Shown: piece by piece, positions 13,012 to 21,015 of the stretch
How positions within the stretch are numbered: position 1 is the first letter of the stretch
Layout of the letters: each line of letters starts with the position of its first letter
Assembly: GCA_964399965.1 (NCBI GenBank)
Contig: CAYNRX010000035.1
Location: 1-23,972, forward strand
From: UBA1381 sp964399965
GTDB lineage: Bacteria; Bacillota; Clostridia; UBA1381
DNA: 23,972 nucleotides
Direction of reading: 5' to 3'
Notes under the pieces: model-generated
What the model was told of the DNA's origin: nothing
The model's database searches: none
Seen by the model: the letters and a program-made list of their open reading frames with translations, nothing else
Translations under genes and position numbers: made by a program

Positions 13012-14271
13012 GTGAATAAAAAAGAAACATTTCCTGACGGAACATTTATAGACGATTGGTTTTACAATACAAACATCCCGAAGCTTTCAGAGCTGGGCAG
13101 GCAGTATGTACTTACGCAGCACGGCATATTTGATGACGGGAAGATACATACGGAGGAGATACAGTCGCTCATAGACAAAGCGGCCGGGGAGGGCGGGGGC
13201 GTTATCGTAGTCCCGGCAGGGGTGTACTGCACTGGTGCATTGTTTTTCCGCCCGGGAGTAAACCTTTATATAGCCGAAGGCGGAGTGCTCAAGGGCAGCG
13301 ATGATATCGGGGATTATCCTATAAAACAGACAAGAATGGAAGGCGAAAACTGCCCGTATTTTTCGGCGCTTATAAATGCTGATGGGATCGACGGCTTTAC
13401 AATCTGCGGCAGGGGCGCTGTTGACGGAAACGGACTGCGGGCATGGAAAGCGTTCTGGCTGCGGCGGCAATGGAATCCCGATTGTACAAATAAGGATGAA
13501 CAGCGGCCGCGGCTGGTGTATATCTCCAATTGTAAAAATGTGATCATTGCCGGGTTAAACCTGCAAAATTCGCATTACTGGACAACGCATATTTATAAGT
13601 GCGATCATGTAAAGTATCTCAACTGCCGGATATTCTCTCCCGCTTTTCCTGTAAATGCTCCGAGTACAGACGCTATCGATATAGATGCATGTACAGATGT
13701 GCTCATAAAAAATTGTTACATGGAGGTAAACGATGATTCGGTGGTATTAAAAGGCGGCAAGGGCCCGTGGGCGGATAAGGCGGCGGAAAACGGCTCCAAT
13801 GAAAGGATAATCATCGAAGACTGCACCTATGGCTTTTGCCACGGCTGCCTGACCTGCGGCTCGGAATCTGTCCATAACAGGAATATTATCTTCAGGCGGT
13901 GCACAGTGCGGGAAAGCAGAAATTTTTTATGGCTCAAAATGCGTCCTGATACTCCACAGCTTTATGAGTATATAACAGTTGAGGACGTAGAAGGGAAGGT
14001 AGAGAGCTTTATAAACATAAATCCATGGACGCAGTTTTATGATCTTAAAGACCGCAGCGACCGGCCGCTGTCGTATGCGGAGCATATTACGATCAAAAAT
14101 TGCAGGTTTGAATGTGATACTTATTTTGATGTCAAGGCTGATGAGAGTCAGTATATTTTGTCGGATTTCACGTTTGAAAATTTGGATATAAAAGCGGAAA
14201 AGGACGGATTTAGCGAGGATGCAGTGCGAAATGTGGTGGTCAGAAATGTGGAAGTGCATTGCGGGAAGTAA
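13012..14271 (+). CDS. GH28-family (polygalacturonase-like) right-handed beta-helix protein
   Basis: A 419-residue protein. It begins with a typical N-terminal module (GIFDDGKIHTEEIQSLIDKAAGEGGGVIVVPAGVY) and continues as a parallel beta-helix of NVIIAGLNLQNSHYW-like rungs. GH28 landmarks are recognisable but altered. The NTD motif reads STDAIDID (218-225). The DD pair is kept in VNDDSVVLKGG (241-242). GHG reads CHG (276-278) in FCHGCLTCGSES. The RIK segment reads WLKMR (about 307-311). No signal peptide is seen, so it would act in the cytoplasm on imported oligomers if it is active. The start is GTG at 13012 with TAGGAGG upstream; no ATG fits. Repeat R3 fills its 5' leader and no promoter is seen between them. 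Pectin-derived substrate is a family inference only. Confidence 0.88.
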   Translation: MNKKETFPDGTFIDDWFYNTNIPKLSELGRQYVLTQHGIFDDGKIHTEEIQSLIDKAAGEGGGVIVVPAGVYCTGALFFRPGVNLYIAEGGVLKGSDDIGDYPIKQTRMEGENCPYFSALINADGIDGFTICGRGAVDGNGLRAWKAFWLRRQWNPDCTNKDEQRPRLVYISNCKNVIIAGLNLQNSHYWTTHIYKCDHVKYLNCRIFSPAFPVNAPSTDAIDIDACTDVLIKNCYMEVNDDSVVLKGGKGPWADKAAENGSNERIIIEDCTYGFCHGCLTCGSESVHNRNIIFRRCTVRESRNFLWLKMRPDTPQLYEYITVEDVEGKVESFININPWTQFYDLKDRSDRPLSYAEHITIKNCRFECDTYFDVKADESQYILSDFTFENLDIKAEKDGFSEDAVRNVVVRNVEVHCGK

Positions 14272-14358
14272 ACAAAATAAATCAATGCGCCGTATGCCGT
14301 GGGTCGAAAGTACCGAAATAATTTCCTACAAAAATCCTATGTTTTTACAATAATACTC

Positions 14359-14387
14359 TTGACGAATAGGAAAAAAACGTATATAAT
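14359..14387 (+). promoter_or_regulatory. SigA-type promoter of the Fe-S assembly operon
   Basis: TTGACG (14359-14364), a 17-base spacer, TATAAT (14382-14387), leaving a leader of about 85 bases before the ATG. Confidence 0.85.
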
Positions 14388-14478
14388 ATAGTAGGCGCGG
14401 GTTATTATATAGATAAAGTATATGTTTATACGGACTATACAGGCGATTTTGGCCAGGCATATAGAAGGAGATGATAAC

Positions 14479-15195
14479 ATGCTCGATGTAAAAAATCTTG
14501 CATTTAAGGTACAGGAAAACGACAAGGAACGATACATCCTCGACCATGTCAGTTTTAGAGTGGAAAGCGGAGAGACGCTCATCATCACCGGCCCCAACGG
14601 CAGCGGCAAATCGACGCTTGCCAAGGTGCTGATGGGACTTGAACCGTCCGCAGCCGGCAGTATTATTCTTGACGGTGAGGATATAACAGAATGTTCGATA
14701 GACGAGAGGGCAAGGAAGGGAATAGGATATGCCTTTCAGCAGCCTCCGCGGTTTAAGGGAATGACTGTGTCCAGGCTGATAGAGCTATCCGCCGGACGGG
14801 AGATGAATGAGGACGAATGCTGCGGGATACTGGCGAAGGTAGGACTTTGTGCCAAGGAGTATCTTGACCGGGAAATAGACTCTACGCTCTCCGGCGGAGA
14901 GATGAAAAGGCTGGAAATAGCGACGGTTCTGGCGAAAAAGCATAAGGTGTGCATTTTTGACGAGCCGGAAGCAGGCATTGATCTGTGGAGCTTTTCCATG
15001 CTGATAAAGGAATTTGAGGAGCTTAATAAAAAGCGTGATAGGAGTATTATCCTCATTTCGCATCAGGAGCGGATAATCCGCATGGCAGATAAGATAATGG
15101 TAATCGACGGCGGCCGTATAAGCGGTTTCGGCACGAGAGACGAGATATTGCCAACGCTTTTAAAGAGCGATACCGCCTGTAAATATATGTCGTAA
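14479..15195 (+). CDS. SufC-like ABC ATPase of a minimal Fe-S cluster assembly system
   Basis: A 238-residue soluble ABC ATPase. It shows Walker A GPNGSGKST, Q-loop AFQQPPRFKGM, signature LSGGEMKRLEIA (the E and K around it are typical of SufC rather than importers), Walker B CIFDEPEAGIDLWSF and the switch histidine in ISHQER. SufC energises the SufB scaffold during Fe-S cluster building. The frame is open 19 codons further upstream, but the ATG at 14479 has GAAGGAGATG in front and gives the standard start MLDVKNLAF. It is followed 12 bases later by a single SufB-like gene, with no sufD, sufS or sufU. This is the two-gene layout described as the SMS (minimal SUF) system, in which the names SmsC and SmsB are used. 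Confidence 0.93.
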   Translation: MLDVKNLAFKVQENDKERYILDHVSFRVESGETLIITGPNGSGKSTLAKVLMGLEPSAAGSIILDGEDITECSIDERARKGIGYAFQQPPRFKGMTVSRLIELSAGREMNEDECCGILAKVGLCAKEYLDREIDSTLSGGEMKRLEIATVLAKKHKVCIFDEPEAGIDLWSFSMLIKEFEELNKKRDRSIILISHQERIIRMADKIMVIDGGRISGFGTRDEILPTLLKSDTACKYMS

Positions 15196-15207
15196 GGAGG
15201 CAGGGAT

Positions 15208-16134
15208 ATGACAGAACTTGATCAGATAACTAAAGAACTGCTCACGGTGATCGACGATAAAGGTTTTTCGCAGACCGGCGCGTATAATCTGCGCTATAAT
15301 GGCACGGCACTTTGCCACGGTGACAGCGCGCATATCAAGATAAAGAGAAAGAGCGATAAGCAGGGCATAGATGTGTATATCGATAAGGACGCCGGCGGCG
15401 AAGAGGTGCATATCCCGGTAGTGGTAGACGCTTCGGGAATGCTTGATATCGTATATAATGATTTTTATATAGAGGACGGTTCGGAAGTGACGATAATAGC
15501 CGGCTGCGGCATCCATAACAGCGGCTGTAATGAGAGCCGCCATGATGGCATACATTCATTTCACGTGGGAAAGGGCGCCAATGTGCGCTATGAGGAAAAG
15601 CATTACGGCATGGGCGAAGGCACGGGATCGAAGGTACTCAATCCTGTAACAAAGATATTCCTGGAAGAGGATGCTGTGTTTACACTTGATACTGCCCAGA
15701 TAAAGGGCGTTGATTCGACAGTGCGCAAGACTGAGGTATACATGAAGGCCGGCTCAAAGCTCTACGTCACCGAAAGGCTGATGACGCACGGCAGTCAGCG
15801 GGCGGATTCCGATATTGTTGTGGAGCTAAACGGCAGCGGCAGCTCGGCACAGATAATATCGCGGTCAGTAGCCAAGGGGACGTCGGTGCAGGTGTTCCAT
15901 CCCTGTGCTGTCGGCAACGCAAAGTGCCACGCACATATACAGTGTGATTCCATATTGATGGATACTGCCCAGGTGCGTTCCATACCTGAGATAGGAGCCA
16001 ATCATGTGGACGCGGCAATTATACATGAAGCAGCCATCGGCAGGATAAATGACGAACAGGTCATGAAGCTCAGGACGCTCGGCATGACAGAGGAAGAAGC
16101 CGAGGGTGTGATAATTGACGCATTTTTGCGGTAA
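15208..16134 (+). CDS. SufB-like Fe-S scaffold protein (short, SmsB-type)
   Basis: A 308-residue SufBD-core protein, much shorter than the ~470-residue SufB of classic SUF operons because the N-terminal region is reduced. The beta-helix core shows IIAGCGIHNSGCNESRHDGIHSFHVGKGANVRYEEKHYG. The C-terminal part contains NAKCHAHIQCDSI, IPEIGANHVDAAIIHEAAIGRI (the HEA motif typical of SufB) and EEEAEGVIIDAFL. Several cysteines and histidines are candidates for cluster ligation. It is assumed to form a B2C2 complex with the upstream ATPase. The start is supported by AAGGAGG. The gene ends a few bases before a strong terminator, so the operon has only two genes. The source of sulfur is not encoded here. 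Confidence 0.92.
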   Translation: MTELDQITKELLTVIDDKGFSQTGAYNLRYNGTALCHGDSAHIKIKRKSDKQGIDVYIDKDAGGEEVHIPVVVDASGMLDIVYNDFYIEDGSEVTIIAGCGIHNSGCNESRHDGIHSFHVGKGANVRYEEKHYGMGEGTGSKVLNPVTKIFLEEDAVFTLDTAQIKGVDSTVRKTEVYMKAGSKLYVTERLMTHGSQRADSDIVVELNGSGSSAQIISRSVAKGTSVQVFHPCAVGNAKCHAHIQCDSILMDTAQVRSIPEIGANHVDAAIIHEAAIGRINDEQVMKLRTLGMTEEEAEGVIIDAFLR

Positions 16135-16140
16135 AAACGA

Positions 16141-16168
16141 ACCGTGCAGGTGTTCCTGCGCGGTTTTT
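16141..16168 (+). terminator. Intrinsic terminator of the Fe-S assembly operon
   Basis: Ten-bp stem ACCGTGCAGG/CCTGCGCGGT with one G-U pair, loop TGTT, then a T-run. Confidence 0.85.
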
Positions 16169-16184
16169 GCATGAGGAAAGACAG

Positions 16185-16637
16185 ATGGAGATAAAAGAGA
16201 TAACAGCTGATAAAAAGGAATATATGGAACTTCTGCTTCTGGGAGACGAACAGGAAAGTATGATCGCCCGCTATCTGGATCGCGCAAAATTGTATGTGAT
16301 GTTTGATGGTAGCGAGGCAGCCGGGGTCTGCGCCGTGACCGGCGAGGGCGGCGGCGTGCTGGAGATAAAGAATATAGCTGTGGCAGAACGGTATCAGAAG
16401 CAGGGATATGGGAGAAGATTCATAGAATACTTGGAAAGCGAATACCGGGGACGGTTTTCGGTTATTCGCGCAGGAACGGGCGACAGTCCGCTTACAACGG
16501 GATTTTATGAGAAATGCGGTTTCAGACGGTCGTTTGCGGTGAAAAACTTTTTCACCGATAATTATGACCACCCGATATTCGAGGGCGGCAGACAGCTGGT
16601 CGATATGATATATTTTGAAAAAGAAATAGGAGAATAG
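16185..16637 (+). CDS. GNAT-family N-acetyltransferase
   Basis: A 150-residue acetyl-CoA-dependent transferase of unknown substrate. The acetyl-CoA loop is EIKNIAVAERYQKQGYGRRFIEYLE (the Q-x-x-G-x-G pattern), and FYEKCGFRRSF forms the C-terminal strand region typical of the fold. The frame can be extended to a TTG at 16167, but that codon lies directly behind the preceding terminator. The ATG at 16185 has GAGGAAAG just upstream and is preferred. The next gene starts 2 bases after its stop, so the two are probably co-transcribed, although no functional link is evident. The promoter is not obvious; readthrough past the terminator is possible. Confidence 0.88.
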   Translation: MEIKEITADKKEYMELLLLGDEQESMIARYLDRAKLYVMFDGSEAAGVCAVTGEGGGVLEIKNIAVAERYQKQGYGRRFIEYLESEYRGRFSVIRAGTGDSPLTTGFYEKCGFRRSFAVKNFFTDNYDHPIFEGGRQLVDMIYFEKEIGE

Positions 16638-16639
16638 CC

Positions 16640-17530
16640 ATGAAACGATACATAGCCGGACTGGCAACGGGGCTGGCGGCTGGAGCGGTGATCTTCAACA
16701 TCCCGGCCGTCGCCGAAAATATTGACGCTGTACTTAACAGGGTGCGTATAAATGCTGATGGTATAGACTGCATACAGTGGGATGAGGAATATACGCTTGC
16801 AAACGGGGACAGCGTGCCGGGGAGCATACTTTACGAGGGCACAACATATTTGCCTGTGCGTAAATTAGGTGAGCTTTTCGACAAAAAGGTATATTGGAAC
16901 GGGGATTCTATGACCGCCGCTTTCACTTCTTATCCCGAGGAGGAACGGGTCGTTGCGGAAATGGCTGACAAAAACGGGAACGTATGGGAGTATTATACGT
17001 TCAAGACAAGAGAACTGATAAGCTCCGGCAGCATACGGTACGATCATTTTCTGGGAGTGCGGGACGTAACGCGCGGCAACGAACGTGTGTACTACATAGC
17101 CGGAGATTCGGTGCGCGTTACCGATACAGAAATATACTTCGCCCGCAGACAAAGCAATGTAGCTAATATGTATAACGATCCGGTAAAGATAATGCGTCTT
17201 GCATTTAGCAATGATGCCGACAGCCAGGACGGTGAGGAGGTTGCTGAAATAAACGCCACTGCCGGCGGAAATGTGATATTTGACGGCGATTATGTGTATT
17301 ACGCAAGTTATTATCAGAGCAATGCATCGCCGCATGACAGATTGATCGCATACAACTATATCACCGGCGAGGAAATAAGCATGGACACCGCTATAAGGAC
17401 GCAGATAGGCCAATTGCAGCTGGTGACAAGCGACGACAGGAAAGCGGTGCTTGAATTTACTCTGTATAACCCGGGCGGCGGAGAGAATGTTGAGGTCGTT
17501 TTTGATAAAAACGAGGGGACGTTTTCCTAA
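16640..17530 (+). CDS. Secreted protein with copper-amine-oxidase-N-like stalk domain
   Basis: A 296-residue exported protein. Residues 1-26 form a signal peptide (KR, hydrophobic core, cleavage near AVA-E). Residues about 27-95 match the short beta-rich stalk domain (cu_amine_oxidN1-like), seen in GTTYLPVRKLGELFDKKVYWNG. Such domains are common on clostridial cell-surface proteins. The remainder (NVIFDGDYVYYASYYQSNASPHDRL and similar) has strand repeats like the propeller-type DUF5050 region, but I cannot assign it firmly. The start has GGAG nine bases upstream and lies 2 bases after the acetyltransferase stop. No enzyme motif is seen. It is probably a surface or cell-wall-associated protein of unknown role. 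Confidence 0.8.
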   Translation: MKRYIAGLATGLAAGAVIFNIPAVAENIDAVLNRVRINADGIDCIQWDEEYTLANGDSVPGSILYEGTTYLPVRKLGELFDKKVYWNGDSMTAAFTSYPEEERVVAEMADKNGNVWEYYTFKTRELISSGSIRYDHFLGVRDVTRGNERVYYIAGDSVRVTDTEIYFARRQSNVANMYNDPVKIMRLAFSNDADSQDGEEVAEINATAGGNVIFDGDYVYYASYYQSNASPHDRLIAYNYITGEEISMDTAIRTQIGQLQLVTSDDRKAVLEFTLYNPGGGENVEVVFDKNEGTFS

Positions 17531-17610
17531 AGAAACAGCCCGAACTGCTAAATTAGATGCAATGTGAACAGAGTGCTATGCTGATATCACGGGAATAGGA
17601 GATCATCCTG

Positions 17611-17718
17611 GTGAATGTTAATGAGTCAAGATCAAAAAGTGATATAGAATTATATATACAGAATGAGGAGATTAATGAATGCCATAAAAACCGTGATCTT
17701 TTCCCAATAAAGCCTTGA
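17611..17718 (+). CDS. Possible 35-aa peptide, unrecognised
   Basis: GTG start with AGGAG nine bases upstream, 35 codons rich in charged residues (ending NRDLFPIKP), TGA stop inside the thiC -35 box. There is no recognised family and no promoter of its own. It may equally be a decayed gene fragment or chance. Confidence 0.25.
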   Translation: MNVNESRSKSDIELYIQNEEINECHKNRDLFPIKP

Positions 17719-17743
17719 CAGGTATACGAAAAAATGATAAAAT
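17715..17743 (+). promoter_or_regulatory. SigA-type promoter of thiC
   Basis: TTGACA (17715-17720), a 17-base spacer, TAAAAT (17738-17743), about 25 bases before the TPP aptamer. Confidence 0.9.
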
Positions 17744-17768
17744 ATACTACAGACAGATGAATATAAAA

Positions 17769-17848
17769 TGCAGGGGGACCGTTTGGTTGAGAGAGCATTT
17801 GGCTCGACCCTTTGAACCTGTTAGTTAAGACTATCGTAGGGAGCAGTG
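17769..17848 (+). promoter_or_regulatory. TPP (THI-box) riboswitch
   Basis: Contains the aptamer landmarks AGGGGGACC, TTGAGAGAG (the CTGAGA element with one change), GACCCTTTGAACCTG and CGTAGGGAGCAGTG in the right order. It is followed four bases later by an intrinsic terminator. In the known mechanism thiamine diphosphate binding favours the terminator and shuts off thiC. Confidence 0.95.
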
Positions 17849-17852
17849 ATAA

Positions 17853-17890
17853 AAAAGCGTTCCCGTTTTAGTAATAGGAACGCTTTTATT
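17853..17890 (+). terminator. Riboswitch-controlled intrinsic terminator
   Basis: AAAAGCGTTCC (17853-17863) pairs with GGAACGCTTTT (17877-17887), with T-rich sequence following. It is placed directly after the TPP aptamer and ahead of every plausible thiC start. Confidence 0.88.
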
Positions 17891-17939
17891 GTTTCCCGGA
17901 GCTTTTGCTGTGTCCGCGGCAAAAGCCGGAGAGAATAAC

Positions 17940-19289
17940 TTGCGGACGGAAAGGCAAGTGAAGAAATTGTCATACAAGACACAAATGGAGGCTGCAAAGC
18001 AAGGGATAATAACGCCGCAGATGGAGACTGTGGCCAAAAAGGAGAGTATAGCGCCTGAGCTGCTGCGTGAATGGGTGGCAGCAGGACGGGTGGCCATTCC
18101 TGCCAATATCAATCACACTTCGCTCAGTGCTGAGGGATTGGGTGATGGACTTAAGGTAAAGATAAACGTAAATCTTGGCATATCCGGCGACAGCGTGGAT
18201 TATGAACGTGAGATGAAGAAGGTGCGTATGGCAATAGATTTCGGGGCGGAGGCAATAATGGATCTGTCCAATTACGGCAAGACGAACACTTTCCGCCGTC
18301 AACTGATAGAGTATTCGCCGGCTATGATAGGCACGGTGCCGATGTATGATGCCATTGGTTATCTGGATAAGGATCTTCTGGAAATATCCGCTAAAGATTT
18401 CTTGAAAGTCGTAGAAGCCCATGCCAAAGAAGGTGTGGATTTTATGACTATCCACGCCGGGATAAACAAGCGCGCTGTGGAATGCTTGAAGAGAGACAAA
18501 CGCCGTATGAATATCGTATCCCGCGGCGGTTCGCTGTTGTTTGCTTGGATGGAGATGACAGGTAACGAGAATCCGTTTTACGAGCATTACGATGAGGTAT
18601 TGGAGATACTGCGTGAATATGACGTTACGATAAGTCTTGGTGATGCCTTGCGTCCGGGCTGCATCGATGACAGCTCCGATGCCGGGCAGATAAGCGAGCT
18701 TATAGAGCTGGGTGCTCTTACAAAACGCGCTTGGGAAAAAGATGTGCAGGTAATGGTCGAGGGGCCGGGACATATGGCGATAAACGAGATAGCCGCTAAT
18801 ATGCGGATGCAGAAGCGGCTGTGCCATGGGGCGCCGTTTTACGTGCTGGGGCCGATAGTGACAGATATAGCACCCGGTTATGATCATATAACCTCGGCTA
18901 TAGGCGGTGCGATAGCGGCCTCCAACGGAGCGAATTTCCTTTGCTATGTGACGCCGGCTGAGCATCTGCGGCTGCCTGATGTGGACGACGTCAAGGAGGG
19001 CATCATTGCTGCTAAAATCGCTGCTCATGCAGCAGATATCGCTAACGGTATTCCCGGCGCCAGGGATATCGATAATAAAATGAGCAACGCCCGTCATGCT
19101 CTTGACTGGGATGAAATGTTTAAGCTGGCAATAGATCCGGAAAAAGCTCAAAGATATTACGAATCAACGCCTCCAACCGAACGTCATAGCTGTTCTATGT
19201 GTGGCAAGATGTGCGCAGTGCGTACTACGAATCTGATACTTGAAGGGAAAAAGGTAAAATTCTGTTCCGAGAAAAATGCCTGTGAGTAA
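17940..19289 (+). CDS. thiC: Phosphomethylpyrimidine synthase
   Basis: Radical-SAM enzyme that rearranges aminoimidazole ribotide into hydroxymethylpyrimidine phosphate for thiamine synthesis. Motifs are KTQMEAAKQGIITPQM near the N-terminus, IPANINH, INVNLGISGD, AIMDLSNYG, GVDFMTIHAGIN, SRGGSLLFAWM, SLGDALRPG, VEGPGHMAINE and a C-terminal cluster motif CSMCGKMC (C-x2-C-x3-C). The short N-terminus is of the clostridial type. The start is uncertain. TTG at 17940 has GGAGAG six bases upstream and is used here. GTG at 17958 and TTG at 17967 are alternatives. The frame also opens earlier, at 17889, but that lies in the terminator. A TPP riboswitch controls it. No other thiamine gene is adjacent. 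Confidence 0.96.
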   Translation: MRTERQVKKLSYKTQMEAAKQGIITPQMETVAKKESIAPELLREWVAAGRVAIPANINHTSLSAEGLGDGLKVKINVNLGISGDSVDYEREMKKVRMAIDFGAEAIMDLSNYGKTNTFRRQLIEYSPAMIGTVPMYDAIGYLDKDLLEISAKDFLKVVEAHAKEGVDFMTIHAGINKRAVECLKRDKRRMNIVSRGGSLLFAWMEMTGNENPFYEHYDEVLEILREYDVTISLGDALRPGCIDDSSDAGQISELIELGALTKRAWEKDVQVMVEGPGHMAINEIAANMRMQKRLCHGAPFYVLGPIVTDIAPGYDHITSAIGGAIAASNGANFLCYVTPAEHLRLPDVDDVKEGIIAAKIAAHAADIANGIPGARDIDNKMSNARHALDWDEMFKLAIDPEKAQRYYESTPPTERHSCSMCGKMCAVRTTNLILEGKKVKFCSEKNACE

Positions 19290-19306
19290 TATTGCAGAAT
19301 GTGAAA

Positions 19307-19344
19307 AAATATCGGGATCCCGAACGTTTGGGATCCCGATATTT
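19307..19344. terminator. Bidirectional intrinsic terminator after thiC
   Basis: Perfect 15-bp stem AAATATCGGGATCCC/GGGATCCCGATATTT with an 8-base loop. A-rich sequence on the left and T-rich on the right allow it to work for thiC and, from the other side, for the convergent HD-domain gene. Confidence 0.85.
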
Positions 19345-19433
19345 AAGTGCGTGCCATCGGGCGAGCAGCCAATCTGCGGCGATTATTGCTGTCAAATCAC
19401 GACCGTACTTCGTCAGTTCTCTAGATTAGGGAT

Positions 19434-19928
19434 TTAATCCAAATTCAAATTAAACATTTCTCTGCATATTTTCTTTCCCGAAACCGTTCTGAAGATTTTC
19501 CTATATGCATTCTCTATAGCTTGGTTTGATACTCCATCCTCATATAAATTTACGAGAAAATCTGCCTCTACGAGTATTTGATAGTCAATGCCGTCTATGT
19601 CATCATACGTATGGTGATGGGCGATGAGATACTGAACCCTGTCGGATACTTGACTCTCAAAGTGAAGATCATCCAAAAGTCTTTTTGCAATAGCGGGACC
19701 TTCTTTTTCCTGCAGCTTCCCGGTACACTCGCCATATTTTTCTTCACAGTAACGGATACCGATATCATGCGTCAATGCGGCCGTTTCAATAACAAACAGT
19801 ACGTCCTTATCAACATCCTCCATTTCAGCAATCAGCTTTGCATAGCTGTGAACCTTACAAAAGTGATGTATCCTTTTCGCATCTCCGCTGTATAGATGTA
19901 TCATTTCAACATGCAGTTTGTTTATCAT
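19434..19928 (-). CDS. HD-domain metal-dependent phosphohydrolase
   Basis: A 164-residue protein made of a single HD domain. Metal ligands are visible as H in HHFCKVHSYAKLIAEM (about 22-28), the HD pair in AALTHDIGIRYCEE (about 54-55), the histidine run in YLIAHHHTYDD, and the distal Asp in LVEADFLVNLYEDG. Members hydrolyse phosphate esters such as nucleotides; the specific substrate cannot be told. The start at 19928 has AGGAGA six bases upstream, and a promoter lies just beyond. It converges with thiC across the shared terminator. Confidence 0.88.
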   Translation of the reverse strand: MINKLHVEMIHLYSGDAKRIHHFCKVHSYAKLIAEMEDVDKDVLFVIETAALTHDIGIRYCEEKYGECTGKLQEKEGPAIAKRLLDDLHFESQVSDRVQYLIAHHHTYDDIDGIDYQILVEADFLVNLYEDGVSNQAIENAYRKIFRTVSGKKICREMFNLNLD

Positions 19929-19976
19929 ATCGATTCTCCTGAAATATTTATAAATTCTTTTGCCTTTTATAGGTTT

Positions 19977-20005
19977 ATTATAACATAAGAAATAATATAA
20001 ATCAA
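19977..20005 (-). promoter_or_regulatory. SigA-type promoter of the HD-domain gene
   Basis: TTGATT (20005-20000), a 17-base spacer, TATAAT (19982-19977) on the minus strand, just past the stop of the upstream acetyltransferase. Confidence 0.8.
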
Positions 20006-20009
20006 AATG

Positions 20010-20453
20010 TCATAAACGACACTCTGAAAATATTGTTTTGGCAAAGCTGTGGCCCTTTTTATAAAAACCTTGTTTCTCATAAAATCGGTGCGCCTCAACT
20101 CTGTGGATACCGCTGTTTACTGCGATCAGCTCCACATGATTTTCGTTGAGATAGGACTCTGTCGTTTGCAATAATTTTGTGCCGACCCCTTGCCGTTGGT
20201 ATTCCTTTTTCACAGCAAATGCAATGATACGCGCTATTTTCCCCGAATATTCAAATGCAAGACCTATGTGCACCCCTATAAATGCAATAACTTCGTTGTT
20301 ATTTTCTGCCACAAATATGCAATAATTTTTGTCATCCTGCATTTGTTTAATTCTTAAAGCTAAATCCTTCTCTGCTACGTTATAGCCTAATTCACGGTTT
20401 ATCAGTTCGCATATTCCACAAATATCATCACGGTCAAATTCTCGGAAAACCAT
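20010..20453 (-). CDS. GNAT-family N-acetyltransferase
   Basis: A 147-residue GNAT protein. The acetyl-CoA-binding motif is RIIAFAVKKEYQRQGVGTKLLQTTESYL. The C-terminal segment SGIHRVEAHRFYEKQGFYKKGHSFAKTI is typical of small-molecule or antibiotic-type acetyltransferases, including the AAC(6')-like group, but the substrate cannot be assigned. The start at 20453 has AGAGG upstream. It follows another GNAT gene with only a 15-base gap, so the two are co-transcribed. They are not close copies of each other, so this is a pair of distinct enzymes and not a recent duplication. Confidence 0.88.
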   Translation of the reverse strand: MVFREFDRDDICGICELINRELGYNVAEKDLALRIKQMQDDKNYCIFVAENNNEVIAFIGVHIGLAFEYSGKIARIIAFAVKKEYQRQGVGTKLLQTTESYLNENHVELIAVNSGIHRVEAHRFYEKQGFYKKGHSFAKTIFSECRL

Positions 20454-20468
20454 ATTTATCAGCCTCTT

Positions 20469-20948
20469 TTAACTTGCAGCGATTTCTTTTTTGTAATTTA
20501 TCAGCGTTAAATGCTTATTAACAGCCTGCGGTTCTCCGATTTGAACATATCCCAACTTTTCATACAGATGGCAATTGCCTTTCTCCTCAAGAATAGTGTC
20601 TAAAATCCAGCATTTGCAGCTGCTGTGTATGCTTTCTATTTCCTTTAAAGCGGCTTGTGCGATACCTCTGTTTTGGTATTCCGGCAAAACTGCTAAAGCT
20701 GATACTTTGCAAATATCACCTCTTGCAATTATCCTGACGGCTCCCACGGGTATCCCTTCTTTGAGAAAAACATATCCGCTTGTTCCCGGTCGCGTATATT
20801 TCTCCAAAACCTCTTCTTTGCTTTCAAGATATGGGCTCGTATCTGTATCATGATATTTATCGAACAGCGGTTTGTAGGCTTTTTTCTGTATGTCAAACAC
20901 CACGTCTATAAATTCTTTTTGAAAGTCAATTACTTTTATATGTTCCAT
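20469..20948 (-). CDS. GNAT-family N-acetyltransferase
   Basis: A 159-residue GNAT protein. The core motif is ICKVSALAVLPEYQNRGIAQAALKEIE, and LYEKLGYVQIGEPQAVN supplies the usual final strands. The N-terminal part (FQKEFIDVVFDIQKKAYKPLFDKYHD) resembles GNAT proteins that act on small metabolites. The substrate is unknown. The start at 20948 has AAAGGATTGG upstream. It heads a two-gene unit with the acetyltransferase at 20010-20453 and lies 67 bases beyond the zinc permease stop, on the same strand. Codon use looks more AT-rich than in the zinc operon, so this three-gene patch (19434-20948) may be of different origin. Confidence 0.87.
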   Translation of the reverse strand: MEHIKVIDFQKEFIDVVFDIQKKAYKPLFDKYHDTDTSPYLESKEEVLEKYTRPGTSGYVFLKEGIPVGAVRIIARGDICKVSALAVLPEYQNRGIAQAALKEIESIHSSCKCWILDTILEEKGNCHLYEKLGYVQIGEPQAVNKHLTLINYKKEIAAS

Positions 20949-21015
20949 GGTATCACCAATCCTTTAGTCTCTGTCCCATTCCCTTAATATTCTTTATCTT
21001 AGTGCGGGAAGCAGG

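Noticed and set aside
12602..13019. Reading frames crossing R3
   Set aside because: They consist of repeat hairpins and change between copies; not protein-coding.
17553..17798. 81-codon minus-strand frame before thiC
   Set aside because: Runs through the thiC promoter and into the TPP aptamer; no ribosome site.
17970..19151. 393-codon minus-strand frame opposite thiC
   Set aside because: Antisense shadow of thiC with no start signals and no family motif.
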